Shown in pieces: positions 36,955 to 44,023 of a stretch of 64,000 nt of DNA. The first letter of the stretch is position 1. Each line of letters opens with the position of its first letter. Both the position numbers and the translations under genes were made by a program. The stretch is from Pseudoxanthomonas sp. GM95. GTDB taxonomy: Bacteria > Pseudomonadota > Gammaproteobacteria > Xanthomonadales > Xanthomonadaceae. The DNA is taken from the NCBI RefSeq assembly GCF_900109775.1, contig NZ_FOAX01000005.1:50376-114375 (forward strand), written 5' to 3'. The notes under the pieces are model-generated. The model made no database searches. It was not told the origin of the DNA and was given only the letters and a program-made list of their open reading frames with translations.

Positions 36955-37317
36955 ATGACTGATCGAATCACCTGCGTCTTCGAGCTGGAGATCATCGAGG
37001 GCAAGCTGGAGGGCTTCAAGGAAATCATCCGTGGTGCCGTGGAAGCCACTTCGACAGAACTCACCACCCTGCTCTACGAGTACAGCATCAGTGATGACGG
37101 TAAGTCGGCCCATATCATCGAGCGCTACCTCGCCAGCGGCGTTGTGTCGCACGTCGACCAGACCTTCGCACCTTTCGCCCAGCCATTCATTGATCACGTC
37201 CGCTTCGCCAAGTTGACTGTCTATGGCGAACCCGATGCAGAAATCCGCAAGCGCCTTGATCCGTTTGGTGCGATCTACATGAAGCCGTTCAAGGGGTTTG
37301 ATCGCTTCCAAGCCTGA
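36955..37317 (+). CDS. ABM-domain (antibiotic biosynthesis monooxygenase-like) protein, copy 1
   Basis: 120 residues from the ATG at 36955. Dimeric ferredoxin-like alpha/beta-barrel fold of the ABM/YgiN quinol-monooxygenase group: beta strand ITCVFELEI, helix GKLEGFKEII, strand LLYEYSISDDG, ERY block, HV and the PFGAIYMKPF end. By hand count, 85 of 120 residues match the copy at 47647. Members oxidise quinols or polyketide phenols without cofactor; this one's substrate is unknown. A longer frame from 36847 is unsupported. It lies downstream of the LysR gene but 147 bp away. Confidence 0.82.
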   Translation: MTDRITCVFELEIIEGKLEGFKEIIRGAVEATSTELTTLLYEYSISDDGKSAHIIERYLASGVVSHVDQTFAPFAQPFIDHVRFAKLTVYGEPDAEIRKRLDPFGAIYMKPFKGFDRFQA

Positions 37318-37467
37318 CGCATCGGCGCCCGCGGATGAGAGCCGCATGCGTGCATTCGAGACCCCCGCCGAGCATCAGATGGAGCCTGTTGAAAGCCTAA
37401 CGCTGGTCACTCCCTGTCACTGCGCGCCTCCTGCATCGACTGATTACAGACAACATTTGCACGTGAG

Positions 37468-38454
37468 ATGACCCAAATCCGCGCCATCCAGATCGAACGA
37501 TATGGGCCACCAGAGGTGCTCGTCTGCAGGGATGTGGCCCTTGCACCTGTTGGCCATGATGACATCAGGATTCGCACTGTCGCCGCCGCGATCAACCACA
37601 CGGACCTGAAGATCAGGGCCGGAATTTGGCCCGTGCACAAGAGCCAGCCATTTCCCTACACACCAGGGGTCGAGGTTGTTGGCACGGTCACCGAAGTAGG
37701 CGCTGGCGTCACCACTTGGAAGCCGGGTGACCAAGCCATCACGATGATGCAGGGCTTGGGCGGGGTGCGCGCAGAACGCAGTGGCGGATACGCGGATTTT
37801 GTCACCGTGGCCGCCGCAGCGGCAGCAGCCATTCCCCTGGGCTACAGCCTCTTCGATATCGCCGCTCTCGGATTGCCAGCAGTAACCGCACACCAAGCGC
37901 TTGTGCGCATGGGGCCGTTGTCAGGGAAACGCCTGTTGGTTACTGGCGCTGCGGGCCAGGTAGGCAGTGCAGCGATCGCCCTCGGTGACGCACTTGGCGC
38001 GACAGTGACAGCAGTGGTCTCCAAGCTCGAAGATGTTGACCACGTGCTGAGAAAGGGAGCGGACCACGTCGTGGTCGTTGCCAAAGAGCAAAAGGCCAAT
38101 TTTCCCGCTGAGGCTTTCGACGCGGTGCTTGAGACCGCCGCCGGTCATTCGTTCAAATCCAGCGTTGAAGCCTTGGCGGCCGACGGAACCCTCTGCCTGG
38201 TCGGTGCCGTCGCCGGTGCCGACATCGGCTTTGACGCGTGGCAATTGATCCGCCCGGTTCGATTGACCGGCTACTCAACAGAGAGCCTGAGCGGAGCGGA
38301 TCTAGCACATACACTGGAGGCATTGCTGGGCTGGTTGGACATCCAGACCCTCTCGGCTCCGCGCTATCGATTGATCCCTATGGAGGAGGCAGGACATGCG
38401 CACGCCCTGCTTGAGCACGGCAATATCAAGGAGCGCCTATTACTGGCGCCCTGA
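37468..38454 (+). CDS. Quinone-oxidoreductase-like MDR protein (zinc-free)
   Basis: 328 residues. N-terminal MDR fold (ERYGPPEVLVCRDVALA, AAAINHTDLKIR, PGVEVVGTV) and Rossmann motif VTGAAGQVGSAA. No zinc Cys cluster, so it belongs with NADPH:quinone reductases and zeta-crystallin-like enzymes. ATG at 37468. Reduction of quinones or enones is likely. It stands alone between the ABM gene and a convergent hypothetical gene. Confidence 0.85.
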   Translation: MTQIRAIQIERYGPPEVLVCRDVALAPVGHDDIRIRTVAAAINHTDLKIRAGIWPVHKSQPFPYTPGVEVVGTVTEVGAGVTTWKPGDQAITMMQGLGGVRAERSGGYADFVTVAAAAAAAIPLGYSLFDIAALGLPAVTAHQALVRMGPLSGKRLLVTGAAGQVGSAAIALGDALGATVTAVVSKLEDVDHVLRKGADHVVVVAKEQKANFPAEAFDAVLETAAGHSFKSSVEALAADGTLCLVGAVAGADIGFDAWQLIRPVRLTGYSTESLSGADLAHTLEALLGWLDIQTLSAPRYRLIPMEEAGHAHALLEHGNIKERLLLAP

Positions 38455-38492
38455 ATGCCGCGACACGGGCGCTGCTTTCCGAAAAACGGCAC

Positions 38493-39032
38493 CTAACCTG
38501 CTTGAACAGCCCCCTCTAGTCGCAGCCCGCTGATCTTCAGGTGATGCAAAGCCTCTCGCACGATCAGCAGCCTTGCGGCGAATTCGGGATCATCAGGAAC
38601 CCCTTGCTGTGAGGGCGGGCTGCCCGCAACCACGGCGACCAGCCGGTTGAACCAGCGTTCGACCTCGTCAAGCGCCATCGCAATCGGGGCATCGTGGTGT
38701 GCTCGCTCAATCGCAACGTTGTCATGAAGCCCCGCGTCAAAGAGCACCAACTCTCGCGCTTGCCCAGGAGGCAACCAAGGCTTGGTGACTTCGTCCTCGA
38801 CCGTCGCGATAGCGTTCTCCAGCTGCAGCAGTCCAGGAAAGCGACCATTAAACTGCTCGCGCACCACGCGCACGGCACCGACCTGGAGTGCCAGCGTCAC
38901 AGCAGGATGCAGTCCGGTTCCATGCACCAGCTCAGTGGACTCATCATTAATTCGCATCAGCACCAGCAGCTCGCCGGGCGCAGCGCTCGTGCGGGCAGTC
39001 TCGTAAGCGCTGGTGAGATCGAGAGAATACAT
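38493..39032 (-). CDS. Hypothetical protein
   Basis: 179 residues from the ATG at 39032 (MYSLDLTSAYE). No signal peptide or membrane segment; largely helical second half with EVERWFNRLVAV and FAARLLIVREALHHL. I do not recognise a family. A longer frame to 39233 carries an unlikely Cys/Gly-rich extension and overlaps the LysR gene. It is convergent with the MDR gene (38 bp) and follows the LysR at 39101 on the same strand (68 bp), so it might be co-transcribed with that regulator. Confidence 0.55.
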   Translation of the reverse strand: MYSLDLTSAYETARTSAAPGELLVLMRINDESTELVHGTGLHPAVTLALQVGAVRVVREQFNGRFPGLLQLENAIATVEDEVTKPWLPPGQARELVLFDAGLHDNVAIERAHHDAPIAMALDEVERWFNRLVAVVAGSPPSQQGVPDDPEFAARLLIVREALHHLKISGLRLEGAVQAG

Positions 39033-39100
39033 ATTGCGAGGATACTCGCTGCCAAGCCCGCACAACGTACAAGCTCGCATGCCAGAACTGACGCATGTTG

Positions 39101-40033
39101 TCATGCCGCGGCTCCGGCAGGACCGGCCAGCGTGTTTGCCAGGGCACCAGCCGGTCCAAAGCGGTTGGCCATGAACTCCACGAAAACCTTGAGCTTGGGA
39201 GGCGACTGGCGACTGGCCGGCCACAACATGCAAAAGTTGCGCTGATCCTCGACGTATTGGTCAAGCACCACAGTCAAGCGTCCCGCACCGACTTGGTCCT
39301 TGATGATGAAATCCGGCAGCAGCGCGATGCCAAGGCCGGCCTCGGCCATGCGCATCAATGGATCAATCGCATTGGCGATCGAGGTTTCAGGAATATCCAG
39401 GACCGCCTCATGCGTGGGCACCTTCAACGGCCATGGCGCCAGCTTTCCGCTGGTTGGATAGCGGTACCTCAGGCAAGCGTGCGCGGCCAGCTCCGCTGGA
39501 TGCATGGGCTGCCCACGTCGGGCCAAATATTGCGGCGATGCCACGAGCCGGTGCCGGTATCCATCAAGCCGGCGCATGGTCAACCTGGAATCATCGATTT
39601 CGCCGATGCGCATGACGGCATCAAAGCCCTCTTCGATCACATTGACCAACCTGTCGCTGAAGTCCAGCTCCAGTTCAATGCTGGGGTAGCGCTGCTGGAA
39701 GGCAATGAGATCTGGCATCAGATGGATCCCCAGATGCGGTAGCCCCACCCGCAGCCGACCGCTCGGTTTTCCTGCCGCATGGCTCAGCTGTTCCCTTGCC
39801 AGTTCGAACTCTGCTGAGATCCGGTAACAGTGATCCAGGAACAGGTGGCCTTCGGCCGTCAGGGTGATGGCACGAGTCGAGCGATGGAACAAGCGTACCT
39901 CTAGCTCCTGCTCAAGTCGCGAGATAGACCTGCCCACGGCAGAGGAGGACACACCAAGGCGTCGACCCGCCTCAGTGAAACTACGGGTTTCGGCGGCTTG
40001 GACGAAGGTTTCGATTGCTGCGAAGCGGTCCAT
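39101..40033 (-). CDS. LysR-type regulator divergent from the LLM/TIM-barrel operon
   Basis: 310 residues from the ATG at 40033. HTH MDRFAAIETFVQAAETRSF with SSAVGRSISRLEQELE, then the effector domain (LRVGLPHLGIHLMPDLIAF, AGLGIALLPDF). ATG choice avoids a 54-residue basic tail in the longer frame to 40195 that would cross the divergent operon's start. A perfect TCCGA-N5-TCGGA palindrome lies 20 bp upstream. It most likely regulates the luciferase-like monooxygenase operon at 40138. Confidence 0.88.
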   Translation of the reverse strand: MDRFAAIETFVQAAETRSFTEAGRRLGVSSSAVGRSISRLEQELEVRLFHRSTRAITLTAEGHLFLDHCYRISAEFELAREQLSHAAGKPSGRLRVGLPHLGIHLMPDLIAFQQRYPSIELELDFSDRLVNVIEEGFDAVMRIGEIDDSRLTMRRLDGYRHRLVASPQYLARRGQPMHPAELAAHACLRYRYPTSGKLAPWPLKVPTHEAVLDIPETSIANAIDPLMRMAEAGLGIALLPDFIIKDQVGAGRLTVVLDQYVEDQRNFCMLWPASRQSPPKLKVFVEFMANRFGPAGALANTLAGPAGAAA

Positions 40034-40052
40034 GGTCAGTTTTGCGTTTCGG

Positions 40053-40067
40053 TCCGATATGTTCGGA
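40053..40067. promoter_or_regulatory. Palindromic operator candidate TCCGA-N5-TCGGA
   Basis: A perfect 5+5 inverted repeat in the 104-bp region between the LysR gene (start 40033) and the monooxygenase gene (start 40138). Its dyad is of LysR-site size, and the spacing suits autoregulation. Confidence 0.5.
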
Positions 40068-40119
40068 AAATTAACCCATTTTTCTTCGCAATACGCTTGC
40101 TTAGAGTGAGGTCCTGCTT

Positions 40120-40136
40120 GGCGGCCTGACGCCGCC
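40120..40136 (+). promoter_or_regulatory. Leader hairpin abutting the monooxygenase start codon
   Basis: GGCGGC-CTGAC-GCCGCC ends one base before the ATG at 40138, occupying the place of a Shine-Dalgarno sequence; none is visible in the normal window. It may restrict initiation at 40138 or indicate that initiation occurs elsewhere, for example at ATG 40150. Confidence 0.4.
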
Positions 40137-40137
40137 G

Positions 40138-41157
40138 ATGGATACCCCAATGACTGAGCAGCACGCACCCACCCACCTTCCCCCTGCGCTTGCATCGCAC
40201 CCTGGCTATGCCCGCGTCTTCCAGCCCGGTCACCTGACCTTTGGGTTCATCGCACCGCTTGAAAGCTATCCAAATACCGTTGGCCCGCATCTCCTTGACC
40301 ACGCTGAGATGGCACAGAAGGTCGACCAAGCCGGCTTCGCCGCAATCTGGCTGCGCGACGTGCCTTTCTACGATCCGAACTTCGGTGACGTCGGGCAGGT
40401 ACTGGATCCGCTGGTCTATGCCGGCTACTTGGCCGCGGTGACCTCGGACATCGCCATTGGCACCGCAGGCATCGTGTTGCCACTGCGTGATCCGGTGATC
40501 GTGGCCAAGCAGGCGGCGACCATCGACCAACTGCTCGGAGGACGCTTCATCCTGGGCCTGGCCACCGGCGACCGGCCTGTTGAATACCCGGCCTTCGGCG
40601 TCAATTTCGAGAACCGGGCTGAGCGGTTCCGCGACGCGCTTGGCGTCATCCGGGCTACAACTGAGCGGTCCTGGCCTGTCCACACCTCAAGCTTCTACGG
40701 TCGTCTCGATGGCGGGCTAGATCTGGTACCCAAGCCAGTGATGCCGCGACTGCCTACCGTTGTGATCGGCCATGCCGGCCAAAGCACTGAATGGACCGTG
40801 CGCAACACCGACGGCATTCTGTCCTACATCGCAGACCCGATGCGCATCCCTCAGATTCTGGCCCAATGGCGCGCGGCCGGCGAGCAAGGGGTATTCACGC
40901 CATATGGCTACGGCACCATGTTTGACCTCGACCGCGACCCGCATGCGCCGATCATTCCAGGCAGGGTGCTACGCGGCGGCCGCAATGCGTTACGCGAGCT
41001 GTGGCTACGCCAGCAGGAACAGGGCGTGTCGCACGTGGCCCTGCACTTCAAGCCGACCCGTCGACCGGCTGCCGATGTCATTGACGAGCTGGGTCAGTAC
41101 TTGCTGCCCGTGTTCCCCAGCCTTGCGCCTGCCGTGGCAGTGGAAGCGGCGGCATGA
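40138..41157 (+). CDS. Luciferase-like flavin monooxygenase (LLM class)
   Basis: About 339 residues. Bacterial-luciferase-like TIM barrel that uses reduced flavin and O2: FGFIAPLESY, the AIWLRDVPFYDP stretch, GTAGIVLPLRDP and QLLGGRFILGLATGDRP follow the order of the BA3436-type LLM oxidoreductases. ATG at 40138 or 40150. The stop overlaps the next gene by ATGA (41154-41157), so it is translationally coupled to the two TIM-barrel genes. A flavin-dependent oxygenation followed by isomerisation is implied; substrate unknown. A LysR gene is divergent. Confidence 0.87.
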   Translation: MDTPMTEQHAPTHLPPALASHPGYARVFQPGHLTFGFIAPLESYPNTVGPHLLDHAEMAQKVDQAGFAAIWLRDVPFYDPNFGDVGQVLDPLVYAGYLAAVTSDIAIGTAGIVLPLRDPVIVAKQAATIDQLLGGRFILGLATGDRPVEYPAFGVNFENRAERFRDALGVIRATTERSWPVHTSSFYGRLDGGLDLVPKPVMPRLPTVVIGHAGQSTEWTVRNTDGILSYIADPMRIPQILAQWRAAGEQGVFTPYGYGTMFDLDRDPHAPIIPGRVLRGGRNALRELWLRQQEQGVSHVALHFKPTRRPAADVIDELGQYLLPVFPSLAPAVAVEAAA

Positions 41158-41954
41158 GCCATCCGCTGCACCACATGGATTTCATCTTCCAGACCAAGCT
41201 AGGCACCTACCCGCTCCAAGCCCAGTGCCAGATGCTGGCCGAGCTGGGTTACCAGGGCCTAACCGTGTCGGGTTGGAGCAAGGAGCTGTCCAGCCTGCAG
41301 ACAGTCAAGCGCGACTGGGGATTGGATATCGGTGCGCTCTACCTGATCTATCGGCCGGGTTTGGAAGGCTTCGTCACGAATATCCTCGAGTCGCTGGAGG
41401 GCAGCACCAGCATCGAGCTGGCGCTGCACTCAGGCGACAGGGTTCAGGACGGCGATCGGCGCATGCTGGAACGCCTGCTCCCGATCGCCGAGCGCCGCGG
41501 CATTGACATCGCGCTTTACCCGCACGTGCGCTATGGCATGCAGACCACCACCGAAGCGGTGGCGCTGTGCCGGCAGTTCGACCATCCCAACCTGGGCATC
41601 GTGTTCAACGCATACCACTGGTACGCGACGCAGGAAAAACAGCTCGAGCAGCGCCTGGATGCACTATGGCCGTACCTGCGTCAGGTCAACATCGCCGGCA
41701 CCCGACTCTCGCCGTTGGGCTGGGGCGGAGTCGCCACGATCGAGCCGCTGGACGAAGGCGAGCTGGACAACTTCGTGGTCATGGGAGCGCTGGCACGGCG
41801 CGGCTACACCGGCCGCTACGCTGCGATGGGCTGGGAAAGCATGGGCGGCGATGTCTACGGCAACCTGCAGCGCTCGCAGAAGGCCTTCCGCGCCATGGAG
41901 CAGCGCCTGGCCGACCATCCGCAGTGGGCCGTGATGAGCGGCGCGCCCGCGTGA
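41154..41954 (+). CDS. Sugar-phosphate-isomerase/AP-endonuclease-2-like TIM barrel, copy A
   Basis: 266 residues. Xylose-isomerase-like TIM barrel: MDFIFQTKLGTYPLQAQCQ, EL motif in IELALHS, IALYPHVRYGMQTT, IVFNAYHWY and YTGRYAAMGWESMGGD. The usual metal-ligand Asp before the YH is Asn here, a variant also seen in the NLCHWL-type isomerase-like group. It is coupled by ATGA to the monooxygenase upstream and by GTGA to copy B downstream. Copy A and B are clearly homologous along their length, so they may form a heteromeric enzyme. Substrate unknown. Confidence 0.83.
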   Translation: MSHPLHHMDFIFQTKLGTYPLQAQCQMLAELGYQGLTVSGWSKELSSLQTVKRDWGLDIGALYLIYRPGLEGFVTNILESLEGSTSIELALHSGDRVQDGDRRMLERLLPIAERRGIDIALYPHVRYGMQTTTEAVALCRQFDHPNLGIVFNAYHWYATQEKQLEQRLDALWPYLRQVNIAGTRLSPLGWGGVATIEPLDEGELDNFVVMGALARRGYTGRYAAMGWESMGGDVYGNLQRSQKAFRAMEQRLADHPQWAVMSGAPA

Positions 41955-42781
41955 CCCTGGAGCAGACCGCCTTGCCGCACCCCATCCACGCGCTGGATTC
42001 GTTCTTCTACACCTCGATGGGCGTGTATGCCTTCCAGTCGCAGTGCGAGATGCTGGCTGAGCTGGGCTACAACGGCATCACCGTCTCGGCCTGGGGCGGC
42101 CAGCCTTATACCGACCTGTCGCTGTTGCCCACGGTCAAGGCGCGCCATGGCCTGGATGTGGCCGCGCTGTATTGCGTGCTGCATGAAGGCCGCAACGACG
42201 CGCTGCTGCGCCGGATCCTGGAGACGGTCGACGGCGTCGAGCTGATAGAGCTGGCCGTGCAGACCTCGCGCAACGGCCAGGCCGCGATCCTGCGCAGCAT
42301 CGCCTCGCTGCTGCGCGTGGCCGAACGTCGCGGCCTGCGCATCGCGCTGTATCCGCACTTCCACCACGTCACCCAGACCACCACCGAGGTCGTGCAGATC
42401 TGCGCGCAGTTCGACCACCCCCAGCTCGGCGCCTCCTTCAACGGCTACCACTGGTATGCCGCGCAGGAAGGCGAGCTGGACCAGCGCCTGGCGGCGATGC
42501 AGCCGTGGCTGATGCACGCGGTGCTGTCCGGCAGCGCGGTCTCGCCGCTGGGCTGGGGACAGGTCGCGACGATGGAGCCACCTGATCGCGGCGAGCTGGA
42601 CAACTTCGCCGTGGTTGCCGCGCTGAACCGGGCCGGCTATACCGGCAGCATCGGCGTGCTGGGCTGGGACTATGCCGGCGATGTCTACGCCAAGCTGGAG
42701 CGCAGCCTCCAGGCCATGCGCGGCATCGACCAGCGCCTGGGCACGGCATCGCCCGACATGCTCAGGCTGCTGAGCCTCTGA
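41951..42781 (+). CDS. Sugar-phosphate-isomerase/AP-endonuclease-2-like TIM barrel, copy B
   Basis: 276 residues starting with GTG at 41951, which overlaps the stop of copy A as GTGA. Same fold and motif order as copy A: FFYTSMGVYAFQSQCEMLAE, LIELAVQT, IALYPHFHHVTQTT, ASFNGYHWY and YTGSIGVLGWDYAGD. Compared with A, the third motif has HHV for RYG and the last motif has Asp for Glu, so the two active sites differ. A longer open frame from 41567 is a shadow of copy A. Product and substrate unknown; reads as a duplicated and diverged partner. Confidence 0.83.
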   Translation: MTLEQTALPHPIHALDSFFYTSMGVYAFQSQCEMLAELGYNGITVSAWGGQPYTDLSLLPTVKARHGLDVAALYCVLHEGRNDALLRRILETVDGVELIELAVQTSRNGQAAILRSIASLLRVAERRGLRIALYPHFHHVTQTTTEVVQICAQFDHPQLGASFNGYHWYAAQEGELDQRLAAMQPWLMHAVLSGSAVSPLGWGQVATMEPPDRGELDNFAVVAALNRAGYTGSIGVLGWDYAGDVYAKLERSLQAMRGIDQRLGTASPDMLRLLSL

Positions 42782-43082
42782 CGGCAGCGGCGGCGCCGAC
42801 CAGCGCGACGCTGCCCTGGCGAAGGCCATGCCTGCGCATCGCACCTGCTCCTGGCCAGCGCAGACCTTCGCGCAACACTGGTGTTTTGTTATTGGCGCCG
42901 AAGCTGGCGGTCACGTGCATGGCATGTCGTGTTGATGGCTGATGCCTGATGCCTTTCCATCAGTACGGACGAAGTGTTACGCCATCTCCACATGAAAATG
43001 GACGAGCGCTAGACAACCTGCTTCCTACAGTGTTGGCAACGGTCTGCATGACCGATCGCTTCCATCACTGCAGGAGAATCCC
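42782..43082. other. Intergenic region before SDR 2
   Basis: 301 bp. No supported gene, no clear terminator after the TIM-barrel operon. The last bases carry the AGGAGA ribosome site of the SDR gene. A promoter for that gene is expected here but I cannot assign boxes with confidence. Confidence 0.35.
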
Positions 43083-43847
43083 ATGGACTTCAAAGACAAA
43101 GTCGTCTTGATTACCGGCGCCGCATCCGGCATCGGCGAGGGCACCGCCAGGCTGTTTTCGCAGCACAACGCCACGGTTGTCCTGGCAGACCAGAACGTCG
43201 CGCTGCTGGAGCAGGTGGCCGCAAGCCTGCCGGCGGAGCGCACCTGGGCCAAGCAGGTGGACGTCTCCGATGCGCAGGCCATGAAGACCCTGGTCCAGGA
43301 AGTGGTCGACAGGTTCGGCGGGCTGGACGTGCTCTACAACAACGCCGGCATCCATCACCAGGGCGATGTCACCCGGACCGCGCTGGAGGACTGGAACCGG
43401 GTCATGGCCGTCGATGTCACCGGCGTGTTCAACGGCTGCAAGGCCGCGATCCCGGAACTGGCCAAGCGCAAGGGCTGCATCATCAATACCTCGTCGGTGT
43501 CCGGCGTCGGCGGTGACATCAGCATGGCGGCTTACAACGCCGCCAAGGGCGCGATCACCAACCTCACCCGCGCGATGGCCATCGACCATGGTCGCCAGGG
43601 CATCCGGGTCAACGCGGTCTGTCCCACCATGACCGCCAGCGGCATGACCAAAGACATGCTGGCCGACGACGCCACGGTCAAGCACCAGCTGGATCGCGTG
43701 CCCTTGGGGCGCATCGCCACGCCAGAGGACATCGGCAAGGCCGTCCTGTTTTTGGCCAGCGATTACGCGGGCTTCGTGACGGGCGTGAACCTAGCGGTGG
43801 ATGGCGGTGTCACCGCAGCCAACGGCCAGCCGCTGTACGAAGGCTGA
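43083..43847 (+). CDS. Short-chain dehydrogenase/reductase 2
   Basis: 254 residues, classical SDR: TGAASGIG cofactor motif, acidic residue after the second strand (VVLADQN) favouring NAD, NNAG, catalytic Ser in NTSSVSG, YNAAK, and the GRIATPEDIGKAVLFLAS C-terminal region. ATG at 43083 with AGGAGA upstream. It resembles cyclic-alcohol or polyol dehydrogenases of the SDR family. It lies 301 bp after the LLM/TIM-barrel operon on the same strand and could oxidise one of its products (inference). Confidence 0.87.
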   Translation: MDFKDKVVLITGAASGIGEGTARLFSQHNATVVLADQNVALLEQVAASLPAERTWAKQVDVSDAQAMKTLVQEVVDRFGGLDVLYNNAGIHHQGDVTRTALEDWNRVMAVDVTGVFNGCKAAIPELAKRKGCIINTSSVSGVGGDISMAAYNAAKGAITNLTRAMAIDHGRQGIRVNAVCPTMTASGMTKDMLADDATVKHQLDRVPLGRIATPEDIGKAVLFLASDYAGFVTGVNLAVDGGVTAANGQPLYEG

Positions 43848-44023
43848 TGACGTGACGAGCGAACGGGCGCCGCGGTCATCGCGCGCGCCCACGTCAAACG
43901 AAGAGAAACAGCCGGGCGGATCAGAGCGAAAGGCACGGTTTTCTTTCCTGCCGCTATGGCTGCTTTGCTACGCAACGCAAGCGCGGCCAAGCGCGGCAAC
44001 GCCGACAGCACGCGCAGGTGATA

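Noticed and set aside
41567..41950. Long N-terminal extension of TIM-barrel copy B
   Set aside because: It overlaps copy A in another frame; the GTG at 41951 with GTGA coupling is the better start.
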